A stretch of 64,000 nt of DNA from F1-60-MAGs104 sp964355975 (GTDB lineage: Bacteria; Planctomycetota; Phycisphaerae; Phycisphaerales; SM1A02). The notes under the pieces are model-generated. The model saw only the letters and a list, made by a program, of their open reading frames with translations, searched no databases and was not told the DNA's origin. The stretch lies in contig CAYHFW010000006.1 of the NCBI GenBank assembly GCA_964355975.1, positions 1 to 64,000 of the forward strand, in the 5' to 3' direction. A program made the position numbers and the translations under genes. Positions 17,772-26,674 of the stretch are shown here, piece after piece (position 1 is the first letter of the stretch; the number at the start of each line of letters is the position of its first letter).

Positions 17772-18797
17772 TTACGCCGCGCTATCGAGTGGAATGGTCT
17801 TCACAAGATCGCCGACAACTTGGTCTGTGTTGACTCCGTCGGCTTGTGCATTGAAATTCAGCATGATTCGGTGGCGCATCACAGGAAGCACCACAGCATG
17901 GAGATGGTGTGGCATCACATGGCGCTCACCAGACATGAGCGCCTTCGCTTTTGCTGCGAGAATCAAAAACTGGCTCGCGCGCGGTCCAGCACCCCAAGAG
18001 ACATAGTCGCGAATGAACTTTGGTGAGCGTTCGTCGAGTCGGGTCGCGCGAACGATGCGCAGCGCATACTGCACCACATGGTCGGCGACGGGCACCTCAC
18101 GCACGAGCTGTTGAATGCGAATGCATTCGGGTGCTCCAAGCACAGCTGTTGGTTGCTCGTGTTTGGTTCCTGTTGTGCGTTTGACGATCTCAATCTCTTG
18201 GGCCTCGCTGGGGTATCCAATGCGCACAAGAAACATAAATCGGTCGAGTTGCGCTTCTGGAAGTGGGTACGTCCCCTCTTGTTCGATTGGATTCTGTGTC
18301 GCGAGAACAAAGAATGGTTTTGGAAGCGCGTGTGTGTATCCACCAACTGTGACCTGGCCCTCTTGCATCGCCTCTAAGAGTGCGGCCTGCGTCTTTGGTG
18401 GAGTGCGATTGATTTCATCCGCAAGAATCACGTTCGCGAACACTGGACCTTTCACAAAGTGCAGGCTTCGCGCGCCGGTTTGTTTGTCTTCTTGGATGAC
18501 CTCACTCCCCGTCACGTCGCTCGGCATCAAGTCTGGTGTGAACTGAATTCGCGAGAATCCAAGCGAGAGCGTCTGTGCGATCGTCGAGATGATCAGCGTC
18601 TTGGCGAGTCCTGGAACGCCCTCAACAAGTGTGTGCCCTCCACAAAACATCGCCAGCAGAATCTGATCAAGGATTGCCTCTTGCCCAACAATGGTCTTGC
18701 TCAATTGAGCGCGAATCTCTGTTGCTGCCGCTTCGACAGCACTCGCCGCTTCGACCGTGTCTGGGCTATGAAGACGCTCAATAAAGTTCGACGACAT
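17772..18797 (-). CDS. MoxR-family AAA+ ATPase
   Basis: About 341 residues. Walker A is GVPGLAKT, Walker B is VILADEINR, then ALLEAMQEGQVTVGG, sensor region ATQNPIEQEGTYPLPEAQLDRF, and a C-terminal lid domain. The typical MoxR substitution of Ala in the P-loop is present. The ATG at 18797 has GGTGAGG nine bases upstream; an in-frame TTG at 18815 is less likely. First gene of the seven-gene minus-strand operon, whose promoter should lie in the 512-base gap towards dnaA; a TATACT box is visible just upstream on the minus strand (18822-18817) without a clear -35. Confidence 0.95.
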   Translation of the reverse strand: MSSNFIERLHSPDTVEAASAVEAAATEIRAQLSKTIVGQEAILDQILLAMFCGGHTLVEGVPGLAKTLIISTIAQTLSLGFSRIQFTPDLMPSDVTGSEVIQEDKQTGARSLHFVKGPVFANVILADEINRTPPKTQAALLEAMQEGQVTVGGYTHALPKPFFVLATQNPIEQEGTYPLPEAQLDRFMFLVRIGYPSEAQEIEIVKRTTGTKHEQPTAVLGAPECIRIQQLVREVPVADHVVQYALRIVRATRLDERSPKFIRDYVSWGAGPRASQFLILAAKAKALMSGERHVMPHHLHAVVLPVMRHRIMLNFNAQADGVNTDQVVGDLVKTIPLDSAA

Positions 18798-18905
18798 GTT
18801 GTGGGACCTCACCAAAAGTATATGACTCTGATATCTGCGCTTTCGTGTTGTGTTGCTGTTCAGAACGCTTGTTCAGGCGCAATCTCCGACACAATTGATG
18901 TGGTG

Positions 18906-18914
18906 TTATGCACA
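18906..18914 (+). promoter_or_regulatory. DnaA-box-like site
   Basis: TTATGCACA matches the TTATNCACA consensus of DnaA boxes exactly. It is in the non-coding gap beside dnaA. Confidence 0.5.
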
Positions 18915-19079
18915 GGTCAAACGTTCACACATCGTGCTTGGATTGCTCGCGGTTGGTCTTCGAGAAAGAGCGCTCTCTCACGGTTCGATAGGCCATCCGA
19001 CAACCCCGACGCGTCAGATAATGTCTTGGTCCTTTTGAATAGAGTTCTCTTCCTACTCCTAGAAGGGGTGTTTGCAGAT

Positions 19080-19088
19080 TGTGGACAA
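19080..19088 (-). promoter_or_regulatory. DnaA-box-like site, one mismatch
   Basis: On the minus strand this reads TTGTCCACA, one base from TTATCCACA. It lies 166 bases from the exact box, at the left edge of the A/C-rich stretch. Confidence 0.4.
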
Positions 19089-19309
19089 CCCCAACCAAAC
19101 AACCATAAACCTAAATACACCAAGCAGATACAGCGCACAAACACAACCAAAATACTGTCGATTCGCAGTCGCACCAACACCACAAAATTCAACAACCAAA
19201 AAACAACAGACAGGCGAGCTCTGTGCGGCGCAAGACCACCGAATCCCGCCGACAACAACCATACGGTTTTCAACAACCCGCCAACACCTCTATCGACACC
19301 CCGACGAGC

Positions 19310-20674
19310 TCAAGAAACAACAGGTGCGAGTCGTTCGAACGTCCCCTCGATACGGTCGATGGCCTGGGCCAGATCAAGATCTGTTTTGCGTGTGCTTTCG
19401 ATCTTCTTCTCAGCATGCAACACAGTCGTGTGATCGCGCCCACCAAAATAACCGCCGATTTCTTCAAGGCTGTAGCGCGTGTGTTTTCGAGCGAGCCACA
19501 TACAAACTTGTCGCGGCAACGCAACAGATTTATGACGACGCTTCGACATCAAATCAGAGAGTTTCAAGTCGTAATAAAGCGTGACCGCATCAATGATCAT
19601 TTGGATTGATGGTTTGGTCGAAACTGAGGATGGCGGGCGATCATCAGCGAGCGCACGTTTCGCAACATCGAGAGTCATCGCAAGCCCGTTCGCCATCGCG
19701 AACCCACGCACCTTCGTGAGCGATCCCTCAAGTTCACGAATGTTCGTATCAACACGCGATGCAATAAATGCCGGAACATCATCTGTGATTTCAAGTCCCA
19801 ACAACGCAGCCTTCGCCTTCAAAATAGCAACGCGCGTTTCATAACAAGGCTTATCGACTCGGGCAACGAGACCAGAATTGAAGCGGCTAACCAGTCGCGC
19901 CTCAAGGTCTGGAATCTCATTCGGTGAAGCATCAGACGAAAGAACAATCTGCTTTCCAGCCTGATAAAGCGAGTTGAATGTGTGAAAAAACTCTTCCTGC
20001 GTCTGGTCTCGCTTCGAGAGAAAGTGAATGTCATCAATCACCAGCATGTCGAGATTGCGAAAACGATGTCGAAAATCTTGCATGCGACCAGACTTCACAC
20101 AACCCAAGAACAACTCAGAAAAAGTCTGACACGAGAGATATCCGATTCGCGCCGATGGGCGTTGACGAAGAACAGTCTGGCAGATTGCTTGCAACAAGTG
20201 CGTCTTTCCAAGCCCAACACCACCATGAATGAAAAGCGGGTTGTACGCACCACCAAGATTTGCGCTGACAGCAACGGCCGCAGCGTGCGCAAGGCGGTTT
20301 CCTGGGCCAACAACAAACGTATCGAACGTGTAATCCGGCGAAAGAAGCAGTTGTTCGTCGAGTTCAGAGAGTGCCAATCCACCAACGGATGTGACGGATG
20401 GGGCATCCAGAACATCACTCTCTTCACCAACAAACCGAACCGCGAGCAATCGTCCAGTGATCGCTTGTGCCGCTTCAGTGAATGGGCCCGAACAAGTTCT
20501 TTGGAGGTAGTTACGGCGAACAGATTCACCAACCAACAACGTCAAGACTCCACCATCGATACCAACGGGTTCGATCTCATCGAACCAATGACGACAAATC
20601 TCAGGATGGTTCTTGCGAAGGAACGCGGTGAGCTGAACCTTCAAGTCTTCGGTTGGCGCGGGCGTCTTTCTCAT
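19310..20674 (-). CDS. dnaA: Chromosomal replication initiator DnaA
   Basis: 454 residues, full length. Domain I occupies about residues 1-80 (FLRKNHPEICRHWFDEIEPV). The AAA+ core has Walker A GGVGLGKTHL and Walker B MLVIDDIHFLSKRDQTQEEF. The C-terminal DNA-binding domain carries the DnaA signature GGRDHTTVLHAEKKI. It binds DnaA boxes and opens the origin; the gap after its 3' end contains such boxes. dnaN, its usual neighbour, is absent. The gene before it on the same strand is an RNase Z-like hydrolase, 55 bases away. Confidence 0.97.
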   Translation of the reverse strand: MRKTPAPTEDLKVQLTAFLRKNHPEICRHWFDEIEPVGIDGGVLTLLVGESVRRNYLQRTCSGPFTEAAQAITGRLLAVRFVGEESDVLDAPSVTSVGGLALSELDEQLLLSPDYTFDTFVVGPGNRLAHAAAVAVSANLGGAYNPLFIHGGVGLGKTHLLQAICQTVLRQRPSARIGYLSCQTFSELFLGCVKSGRMQDFRHRFRNLDMLVIDDIHFLSKRDQTQEEFFHTFNSLYQAGKQIVLSSDASPNEIPDLEARLVSRFNSGLVARVDKPCYETRVAILKAKAALLGLEITDDVPAFIASRVDTNIRELEGSLTKVRGFAMANGLAMTLDVAKRALADDRPPSSVSTKPSIQMIIDAVTLYYDLKLSDLMSKRRHKSVALPRQVCMWLARKHTRYSLEEIGGYFGGRDHTTVLHAEKKIESTRKTDLDLAQAIDRIEGTFERLAPVVS

Positions 20675-20729
20675 AGGTCAACTGACACGCGTGCCAGACG
20701 TTCCAAGGTAGGAGTGACCAACAACTCCG

Positions 20730-21680
20730 TCAACTACTTTCGGTGTTTTCGCCCGAAGAAACTTCACTTGCCGACACTTCATCAAACTCAAGAGCCTGCG
20801 CCTCAAGCCGCTTTCGATTTGTCCGAAAGTCCATCAGCATATGAACCGAATCAACAGGACGGCTTCCGGCGACATCGTTGAGTCGCTCTCTCGCAAGTGA
20901 GAGCAACGCCCTCCGCGACGCATGTACAACAACAACATGCTCAGCCTTCCAGGCAGAGAGGAGTGGGCGCAAATCTTCAACATGTAGGTGCTTTCCGATT
21001 TTCGCTTTGTCTTGGTGGTCGCGATCAAAGAAAGTGCACTCAGTGATGACCACGCGCGCATTCACAAAGTCAGCGTGGTAAAGAAAAGGCGCAGGCTCGG
21101 TGTCGCCCGTGTAGGCAACGAGCGGAACCTCAACAACTCGCGAAATTTCTTTGCCCGCGAGACGAAGTTGCCGCACGCTCTCTTGCGGTAGGTCGACGAG
21201 CTCCTCAAGCAACTTCTTGCGCTTCTCGACAAGTGCATACCCCAGACTTGGTATGGTGTGGCTTGAAGCGTGGGCGCGCAGGTAGGTGTTTGGTTTGACC
21301 TCAGCCTCGTCGCCTGGCTCCATCCCAATGATCTCAAATGGAGTTTCTTGTCGCTCGAGGGCGATCCACGAACGCATCATCATCCGAAGCGGTTCGGCCA
21401 TGACAGCGGGGCAGAAGCACTTCCCGGTGGGGAGTTTTTGAAAAAACCGCTGGCTGAAGTAGTAAGGAAGCCCAGCCACATGGTCCATATGGGTGTGTGA
21501 AAGCGCCAATATTGGCGCAGAAAGCACAGGTCGAGGGCAGAGACCAATATCGAAAACAATGTCGTATTCAGGAATGCCAACCGCGGTTTGCTCGCCGGCA
21601 ACCGAGATTCCCTGCACCCGAATTGGTGGCAAATAGAGAAAACCGATCTGACCGTCGCGTGGGGATTGTCTTGGGACCAT
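20730..21680 (-). CDS. MBL-fold hydrolase, RNase Z-like
   Basis: 316 residues. The metal-binding motif of the metallo-beta-lactamase fold is present as ALSHTHMDHVAGLPYYFSQR, and further ligands as HASSHTIPSLGYAL, AYTGDTEPAPFLYHA and VVHASRR. The pattern of TGDT and a late HxSR is typical of the tRNase Z/ElaC group. The substrate is not certain; a short RNase Z homologue or a general phosphodiesterase are both possible. Same strand as and upstream of dnaA, transcribed away from the HPt/GGDEF genes. Confidence 0.75.
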   Translation of the reverse strand: MVPRQSPRDGQIGFLYLPPIRVQGISVAGEQTAVGIPEYDIVFDIGLCPRPVLSAPILALSHTHMDHVAGLPYYFSQRFFQKLPTGKCFCPAVMAEPLRMMMRSWIALERQETPFEIIGMEPGDEAEVKPNTYLRAHASSHTIPSLGYALVEKRKKLLEELVDLPQESVRQLRLAGKEISRVVEVPLVAYTGDTEPAPFLYHADFVNARVVITECTFFDRDHQDKAKIGKHLHVEDLRPLLSAWKAEHVVVVHASRRALLSLARERLNDVAGSRPVDSVHMLMDFRTNRKRLEAQALEFDEVSASEVSSGENTESS

Positions 21681-21825
21681 AGGAGGGCAGTCTGAGCGTC
21701 CAAAAAGTTCGATTTGAGTAAGGCTGAATGTTCGATAGTAGCAAGGGCGACAATCTCAAAAAGTCTCGAACTTGATTTGCAGATCGCCTCGCCAGAATCG
21801 ACAATGTTTGAGGATAAACCTGCGA

Positions 21826-22155
21826 ATGACCCTTCCCCCAACAAACGACCACCGCACCAAACTCACAAGTTCGTCGGCGACCGATCCTGAGATTATGGAT
21901 TTGGTCGAACTCTTTGTTTCTGAAATGCCAGCCCGTATCAAGTTTGCGAACGACGCATTTATGCGTGGCGATCGGCTGCGGCTTCAGTTTTGGGCACATC
22001 AACTCAAAGGAAGTGCAGGGGGATACGGTTTTGCTCAGATCACATTCGAGGCGACACAACTCGAAAACTTGATCATCCAAAGCGCATCAACAGAACAGAT
22101 CTACGGGGCACTTCTTCGAGTACTCGATCTGTGCGAGCGCTCAACAATCGACTAA
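21826..22155 (+). CDS. HPt-domain phosphotransfer protein
   Basis: 109 residues, essentially one HPt four-helix bundle. The phospho-accepting histidine is His58 in FWAHQLKGSAGGYGF (family HxLKGxAxxxG). The chosen ATG at 21826 drops an unlikely upstream stretch beginning at 21772. It ends 3 bases before the REC-GGDEF gene, so the two are almost certainly one operon and likely one phosphorelay: HPt to REC domain. No histidine kinase is in the window. Confidence 0.9.
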   Translation: MTLPPTNDHRTKLTSSSATDPEIMDLVELFVSEMPARIKFANDAFMRGDRLRLQFWAHQLKGSAGGYGFAQITFEATQLENLIIQSASTEQIYGALLRVLDLCERSTID

Positions 22156-22158
22156 GCG

Positions 22159-23088
22159 ATGCCAGAGCCGCAAGAAGCCAACCTGCCGATCCTGCTTTCA
22201 ATCGACGACTCTGAGTTGATTCATCGGCTACTGCGCGCACGGCTTCACAACGAACGCGTCCAACTTCACACAGCAAGTTCTTCAGTTGAGGGACTTGAAA
22301 TCGCGCGAACTCTGAAACCCGACGTCATCCTGCTCGATCTCGACATGCCAGAAATGGATGGGTTTGAGGTGATTGAGCGGCTCAAAGAAGATCCAGCAAC
22401 ACAAAATATCGCAGTGATCTTTATCAGCGCATCCAACGACACAGACAACCGTGTGCGCGGGCTCGACCTCGGCGCAGTTGACTTCATCGCCAAGCCCTTT
22501 GATGTCGTTGAACTCAAAGCACGGCTGCGGTCGGCATTGCGCGTCCAGCACCTCATCAAGATTCTGGCGCAGAAGGCACAGATTGATGGTGCAAGCGGGC
22601 TCTGGAACCACACATACTTTGACCAACGCCTCGCTGCTGAAATCTCAGAAGCAAATCGGTACGACAAACCACTCGCACTCATCATTGTTGATCTTGACAA
22701 ATTCAAGTCAACCAACGACCAATTCGGCCACTTGTTTGGCGACCTTGTGATTGAGCGCTTCGCAAACATCCTCAATCTCGGGCGAACAAGCGACGTCGCG
22801 TGTCGCTACGGTGGTGAAGAGTTCGCCGTCATTCTTCCGCAAACGACAGCCGCCGAAGCGTGTGAGGTCGCCGAACGTTGGCGTCAACAACTCGCCAACA
22901 CGACGTGGCAGGACCATCCAGGCCTTGTGATTACCGCAAGTTTTGGTGTGTGCGATATTGAGAGTCTTGACGCTCCACGAACTCCAGCGAAACTCGTCTC
23001 GGCCGCGGACCAGGCGATGTACCGAGCGAAGCATGGTGGGCGCAACCGCATCGAGGTGTACTCACCGACCCTTGTTGTGCGAAAGTAA
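22159..23088 (+). CDS. Response-regulator diguanylate cyclase (REC-GGDEF)
   Basis: 309 residues, PleD/WspR-like. The REC domain has the acidic pair Asp16-Asp17, phosphoacceptor Asp60 in VILLDLDMPEMDG, and a lysine in DFIAKPFD. The GGDEF domain carries the active-site form GGEEF near residue 218 and an RTSD inhibitory site five residues before it, so product inhibition by cyclic di-GMP is likely. Makes cyclic di-GMP from two GTP. The HPt protein directly upstream may phosphorylate it; a PilZ protein 2 kb away is a possible receptor. Confidence 0.95.
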   Translation: MPEPQEANLPILLSIDDSELIHRLLRARLHNERVQLHTASSSVEGLEIARTLKPDVILLDLDMPEMDGFEVIERLKEDPATQNIAVIFISASNDTDNRVRGLDLGAVDFIAKPFDVVELKARLRSALRVQHLIKILAQKAQIDGASGLWNHTYFDQRLAAEISEANRYDKPLALIIVDLDKFKSTNDQFGHLFGDLVIERFANILNLGRTSDVACRYGGEEFAVILPQTTAAEACEVAERWRQQLANTTWQDHPGLVITASFGVCDIESLDAPRTPAKLVSAADQAMYRAKHGGRNRIEVYSPTLVVRK

Positions 23089-23099
23089 TCTCCACAGCG

Positions 23100-23870
23100 A
23101 TGACCGCGTGCGAAGATGAGGCGGTGTGCATCCGTCACTGGGACTATTCCGAAACAAGTCAAACAGTCGGGCTGTTTTCAAAGAACCACGGACTCATTCG
23201 AGCAATCGCGAAGGGATCACGCCGAGAGCGCGCAGGATTCTCAGGTGGAGTCGACCTACTCACACACGCCGATCTCGCAATGACATTCAAGGCAGAGAGC
23301 GAGCTTGCCACACTCACACAGTGGTCGTTGCGCGAGAACTTTCCACTCATTCGCACAGACACCCAAGCCAACAAGATCGCATATTTCGCCGCAGACCTCA
23401 TAGGTAGGTTGCTCGAAGCACGCGACCCACACCCCAACGTCTTCGGCAGCCTTCTCTCACTCTTGCACACGGTCGGCACAGACGCGAGAGAGCACACACA
23501 CCAGCAAGAACCACCAGGTGCAGTGAATGATTGCGCGCTCCTCGATTTTCAATGGATCCTATTGCGCGAGTCTGGGTATCAACCAATCTTGGGCAGCGTT
23601 CCCAACAACACCGAGATCACACACTTTGACCCACGTGATGGAGGGCGTGTGAGCACAACAGCAACTGCAACAACATGGAAGGTGCGCGCGAGCACAATCA
23701 CACTGCTTCAGCGCGTGAGAGACCATGAGGGTGACAAGCTTCTCTTGATCGACACAGAGAGTGTCAGCAGAGCAAACCGTCTTCTCGCTGCATATGTGCG
23801 CGACATCATTGGCGACGAGCCATTCACAATGCGCAGGCTCTTTGGCGTACTTCCCAACCCCAGTGGTTGA
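23100..23870 (+). CDS. recO: DNA repair protein RecO
   Basis: 256 residues. The N-terminal OB-fold region reads YSETSQTVGLFSKNHGLIRAIAKGSRRERAGF, the usual RecO pattern ending in the basic KGxRR. The helical C-terminal part has LLEARDPHPNVFGSLLSLLH. RecO loads RecA on SSB-coated DNA with RecR in the RecF pathway. It begins 11 bases after the diguanylate cyclase and 33 bases before the M16 protease; all are on the plus strand. Confidence 0.88.
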   Translation: MTACEDEAVCIRHWDYSETSQTVGLFSKNHGLIRAIAKGSRRERAGFSGGVDLLTHADLAMTFKAESELATLTQWSLRENFPLIRTDTQANKIAYFAADLIGRLLEARDPHPNVFGSLLSLLHTVGTDAREHTHQQEPPGAVNDCALLDFQWILLRESGYQPILGSVPNNTEITHFDPRDGGRVSTTATATTWKVRASTITLLQRVRDHEGDKLLLIDTESVSRANRLLAAYVRDIIGDEPFTMRRLFGVLPNPSG

Positions 23871-23903
23871 AATTCGTTGCCACCCCCTGCATAGACTCGC
23901 AGT

Positions 23904-25136
23904 GTGAAAACAACCTACCGCGAGACGACACTACCCAACGGACTCCGCATCGCCGCCGAGTGTGCACCCGACGCAGCAAGCGCAGCTGTTGGACTCTTTG
24001 TCGGCACAGGAGCGCGCGATGAACCTAAAGAACTCATGGGGGTGAGCCACTTTCTTGAGCACATGATGTTCAAAGGATCGGCAACACGACCAGCGACCGA
24101 AGTGAATGAAGCGTTCGACCGAATCGGTGCTCGCAATAACGCGTTCACATCACATGAGATGACGGCCTATCACGCGCATGTGCTTCCAGAACACAGCGGT
24201 GAATCACTCGCGCTTGTGGCAGATCTGCTGCGCCCCGCACTGCGCGAAGAGGACTTTCAACAAGAGCGTCATGTCATCCTCGAAGAAATCGCGATGTACG
24301 ACGACAATCCGTTTTGGGTCGTGTATGAGCGCGCACTCGAGGTGTATTTCAAAGACCATCCTCTGGGATTTCGAGTACTCGGAACAAAGGAGAGCGTCAC
24401 CGCACTGACACGCGATCAGATGCACCGCTATTTCACTGAGCGATATTCACCAGCCAACACAGTGCTCGTCGCTGCTGGCAAGATCGACTTCGACGCGCTT
24501 GTGGCACAGGCAACGCGCGAGACAGCGAATTGGAAGTCAACGTGTGTCAAACGCGCTTATCCAGAGTGGACTCCAAACCCAAGTTCATTCACGGTCGAAA
24601 TCGAGAAGGCAACGCGCGGATACATGGTGCTCTTGTGGCCAGCGCCACCACAGTCAGACCTCAGGCGCTACGCCGCAATGTTGTGCGCACAAATCATCGG
24701 AGATTCTGAGGGATCACGCCTGCACTGGGCGCTCGTCGAAACAGGAATCGCCGTACACGCAGCGGTTGGATTTCACGGCCGCGATGGGTGCGGAGAGTGC
24801 GTCGCATCGGTTGTGTGCGCGACCGAAGATCTCGACAAAGCAGAAGCGATTGTGCGACAAGAGTGCAAGAATCTCAGTGAGTCACTCACAGAGGATGACC
24901 TTGCTCGTGCGCGCAGAAAAATCGCCACCGCGGTCGCTGTCGCCGGAGAAAGCCCATCTGGAAGAATGCAGCGCCTCGGAACGGTATTGACTTCGATCGG
25001 TGTATTCAGTCCGCTCGAAGCAGAACTTGAAAAGATCAACGCGCTGACGCTTGATGACCTGCGCACACACTTGCGTGAGTTTCCATACGAGCCGATGGTT
25101 GTTGCGCGTGCCGTTCCCCCATCAACGCCGGCGTGA
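23904..25136 (+). CDS. M16-family zinc peptidase, catalytic subunit
   Basis: 410 residues with a GTG start. The inverted zinc motif HFLEHMMFKG (HxxEH) is near residue 48, and the third ligand region is ERHVILEEIAMYDDNP, as in the processing-peptidase-like M16B group. The M16 C-terminal domain follows. M16B enzymes act as pairs or homodimers; a second M16 protein without the zinc motif lies at 34471-35718 and could be its partner. Confidence 0.93.
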   Translation: MKTTYRETTLPNGLRIAAECAPDAASAAVGLFVGTGARDEPKELMGVSHFLEHMMFKGSATRPATEVNEAFDRIGARNNAFTSHEMTAYHAHVLPEHSGESLALVADLLRPALREEDFQQERHVILEEIAMYDDNPFWVVYERALEVYFKDHPLGFRVLGTKESVTALTRDQMHRYFTERYSPANTVLVAAGKIDFDALVAQATRETANWKSTCVKRAYPEWTPNPSSFTVEIEKATRGYMVLLWPAPPQSDLRRYAAMLCAQIIGDSEGSRLHWALVETGIAVHAAVGFHGRDGCGECVASVVCATEDLDKAEAIVRQECKNLSESLTEDDLARARRKIATAVAVAGESPSGRMQRLGTVLTSIGVFSPLEAELEKINALTLDDLRTHLREFPYEPMVVARAVPPSTPA

Positions 25137-25478
25137 TCAGAGCAGGCGGAGCCCAGCATCCCAACCGTCGATGCGCCCAGATTCATCGCGCACAGCACGA
25201 CACCATGAGATGACCGCCGCCTGGTCGAACGAGGTTGATCCAGCCTGAAACACTGCGCGACCTGTCATCCCCTCAGGAAGAAGTGTCGCCGAGCGGATGC
25301 GAAGACCACTCTCTGAAAGATCGAGCCCCTCGTACGAGTTTGTGGTGAGTGGAGAGTGATGCCACCGAATCGAGACACAACACGAGATCGCGCGCCGCCC
25401 ATTGTCACGACGCTCATCAGCAAGCGCTTGCTCGGCTGCTCGCCGCAGAACTGCACGAATTGATTGACTTGATTCCAT
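25137..25478 (-). CDS. PilZ-domain protein, probable cyclic di-GMP receptor
   Basis: 113 residues. An N-terminal helix (MESSQSIRAVLRRAAEQA) precedes a PilZ barrel with an Arg-rich start (DERRDNGRRAI) and the LDLSESGLRI strand, matching the PilZ DxSxxG pattern. The ATG at 25478 has a strong site, GAGGAGG, eight bases upstream, which decides against the longer frame. It converges on the M16 gene with no gap between stop codons. Binding of cyclic di-GMP is predicted from the domain, not shown. Confidence 0.75.
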   Translation of the reverse strand: MESSQSIRAVLRRAAEQALADERRDNGRRAISCCVSIRWHHSPLTTNSYEGLDLSESGLRIRSATLLPEGMTGRAVFQAGSTSFDQAAVISWCRAVRDESGRIDGWDAGLRLL

Positions 25479-25618
25479 TGTGTGACCCTCCTCAGGCAAT
25501 TCCGAACCGACGGTCAATTCAAGAACGACCGAAAGTGACGCACCCCAACTCTGTTATATGCAGCGTCAGATTGCAAAACACACCGCTTATTTCTATTGAT
25601 TTCCCCCAATCGAAACGC

Positions 25619-26665
25619 CTAACCGCGTTCGAGGTCGTCAAGCCTAAGTGCCTGCTCCTCAGCGTGATACGAACTTCGCACGAGCGGTCCACTTTCGCAG
25701 ACGCGAAATCCGCGAGCGAGCGCCTCACTCTTGAACCACGCGAAGGTGTCGGGATGAACCCAGCGATCAATCGGAAGGTGGTTGCGAGTGGGCTGAAGAT
25801 ATTGCCCGATCGTCAAGACATCGGCGCGCGACGCTGATTGGATGTCGTCGAGAACCTCAAGCACCTCATCATCACGCTCGCCGATGCCAACCATGATTCC
25901 AGTCTTGGTCACAAGGCCGGCGGCTTTGAACATCGCAAGCACTTCGAGACTGCGTTCGTACTTCGCCTGTGGTCGCACAGCACCGTGCATCCTGCGCACA
26001 GTCTCCATGTTGTGGCTGATGATTTCTGGTTTCGCATCACAGACGGTTTGGATCGCCGCGCGGTCGCCGCAAAAATCTCCAACGAGCACTTCAACACTCA
26101 TCCTTGGACACGATTCATGCACACGCTGAATCGTCTCTGCCCAAATCGCAGCACCACCATCAGGCAGTTCATCTCGATTCACGCTCGTGATTACAACGTG
26201 CTTGAGCGACAAGAGTGCCAAACTCGCGGCAACCCGTCGCGGCTCATCAAGATCAAGCATCGGAGGACGCCCCGTCTTGATGTTGCAGAACCCACACGAC
26301 CGAGTGCAGGTGTCGCCAAGAATCATGATCGTCGCGGTGCCCCGACTCCAACACTCACCCATGTTTGGACAATTCGCCTCTTGGCAAACAGTGTGCAACT
26401 TGTGCTCGTCAACGATCGCCTTGAGCCGTAGATACCCCTCACCACCAGGCATTTTTGCGCGCAACCACTCAGGCTTTCGTCGAATTCCGAGTTGCTGAAT
26501 TGCGTCGACACCATCTTGCGCGCGGTTGTTGAGAACCTGATCGCTCAAACTGAACGCGGCTTGCCCGGTCGAGCGCAGTGTGTCGCCACCGAGCGCGCGC
26601 GGATGGCGCGCGAGCGTGCGCTCAACCGCATTCAAAGCCTTCGTTTCGCCCTGTTTATCGTGCAC
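25619..26665 (-). CDS. lipA: Lipoyl synthase
   Basis: Radical-SAM enzyme that inserts two sulfurs into protein-bound octanoate to form lipoyl groups. Both iron-sulfur sites are visible: the auxiliary cluster CQEANCPNMGEC (CxxxxCxxxxxC) and the SAM cluster CTRSCGFC (CxxxCxxC). The frame opens at a GTG at 26665, giving 348 residues. The first 45-50 residues have no counterpart in typical LipA, where homology begins near RRKPEWLRAKMPGG, so the true start may be later. No lipB is nearby. Confidence 0.93.
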   Translation of the reverse strand: MHDKQGETKALNAVERTLARHPRALGGDTLRSTGQAAFSLSDQVLNNRAQDGVDAIQQLGIRRKPEWLRAKMPGGEGYLRLKAIVDEHKLHTVCQEANCPNMGECWSRGTATIMILGDTCTRSCGFCNIKTGRPPMLDLDEPRRVAASLALLSLKHVVITSVNRDELPDGGAAIWAETIQRVHESCPRMSVEVLVGDFCGDRAAIQTVCDAKPEIISHNMETVRRMHGAVRPQAKYERSLEVLAMFKAAGLVTKTGIMVGIGERDDEVLEVLDDIQSASRADVLTIGQYLQPTRNHLPIDRWVHPDTFAWFKSEALARGFRVCESGPLVRSSYHAEEQALRLDDLERG

Positions 26666-26674
26666 GGTTTGATT

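Larger units (their letters stand above)
18798..19309. other. Gene-free region next to dnaA, candidate replication origin
   Basis: 512 bases between moxR and the 3' end of dnaA. It holds TTATGCACA (18906-18914), an exact match to the DnaA-box form TTATNCACA, and TGTGGACAA (19080-19088), the complement of TTGTCCACA, one base from consensus. A roughly 120-base A/C-rich, low-G stretch follows (19088-19210). Base composition also changes side here (see findings). Two boxes are few for an origin. The region may equally serve as the promoter of the moxR operon and the terminator of dnaA. Confidence 0.45.

Noticed and set aside
18917..19276. 119-residue hydrophobic minus-strand frame in the dnaA-moxR gap
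   Set aside because: It arises from the G/T-rich minus strand of the A/C-rich region, covers one DnaA-box-like site and has no ribosome site; judged spurious.
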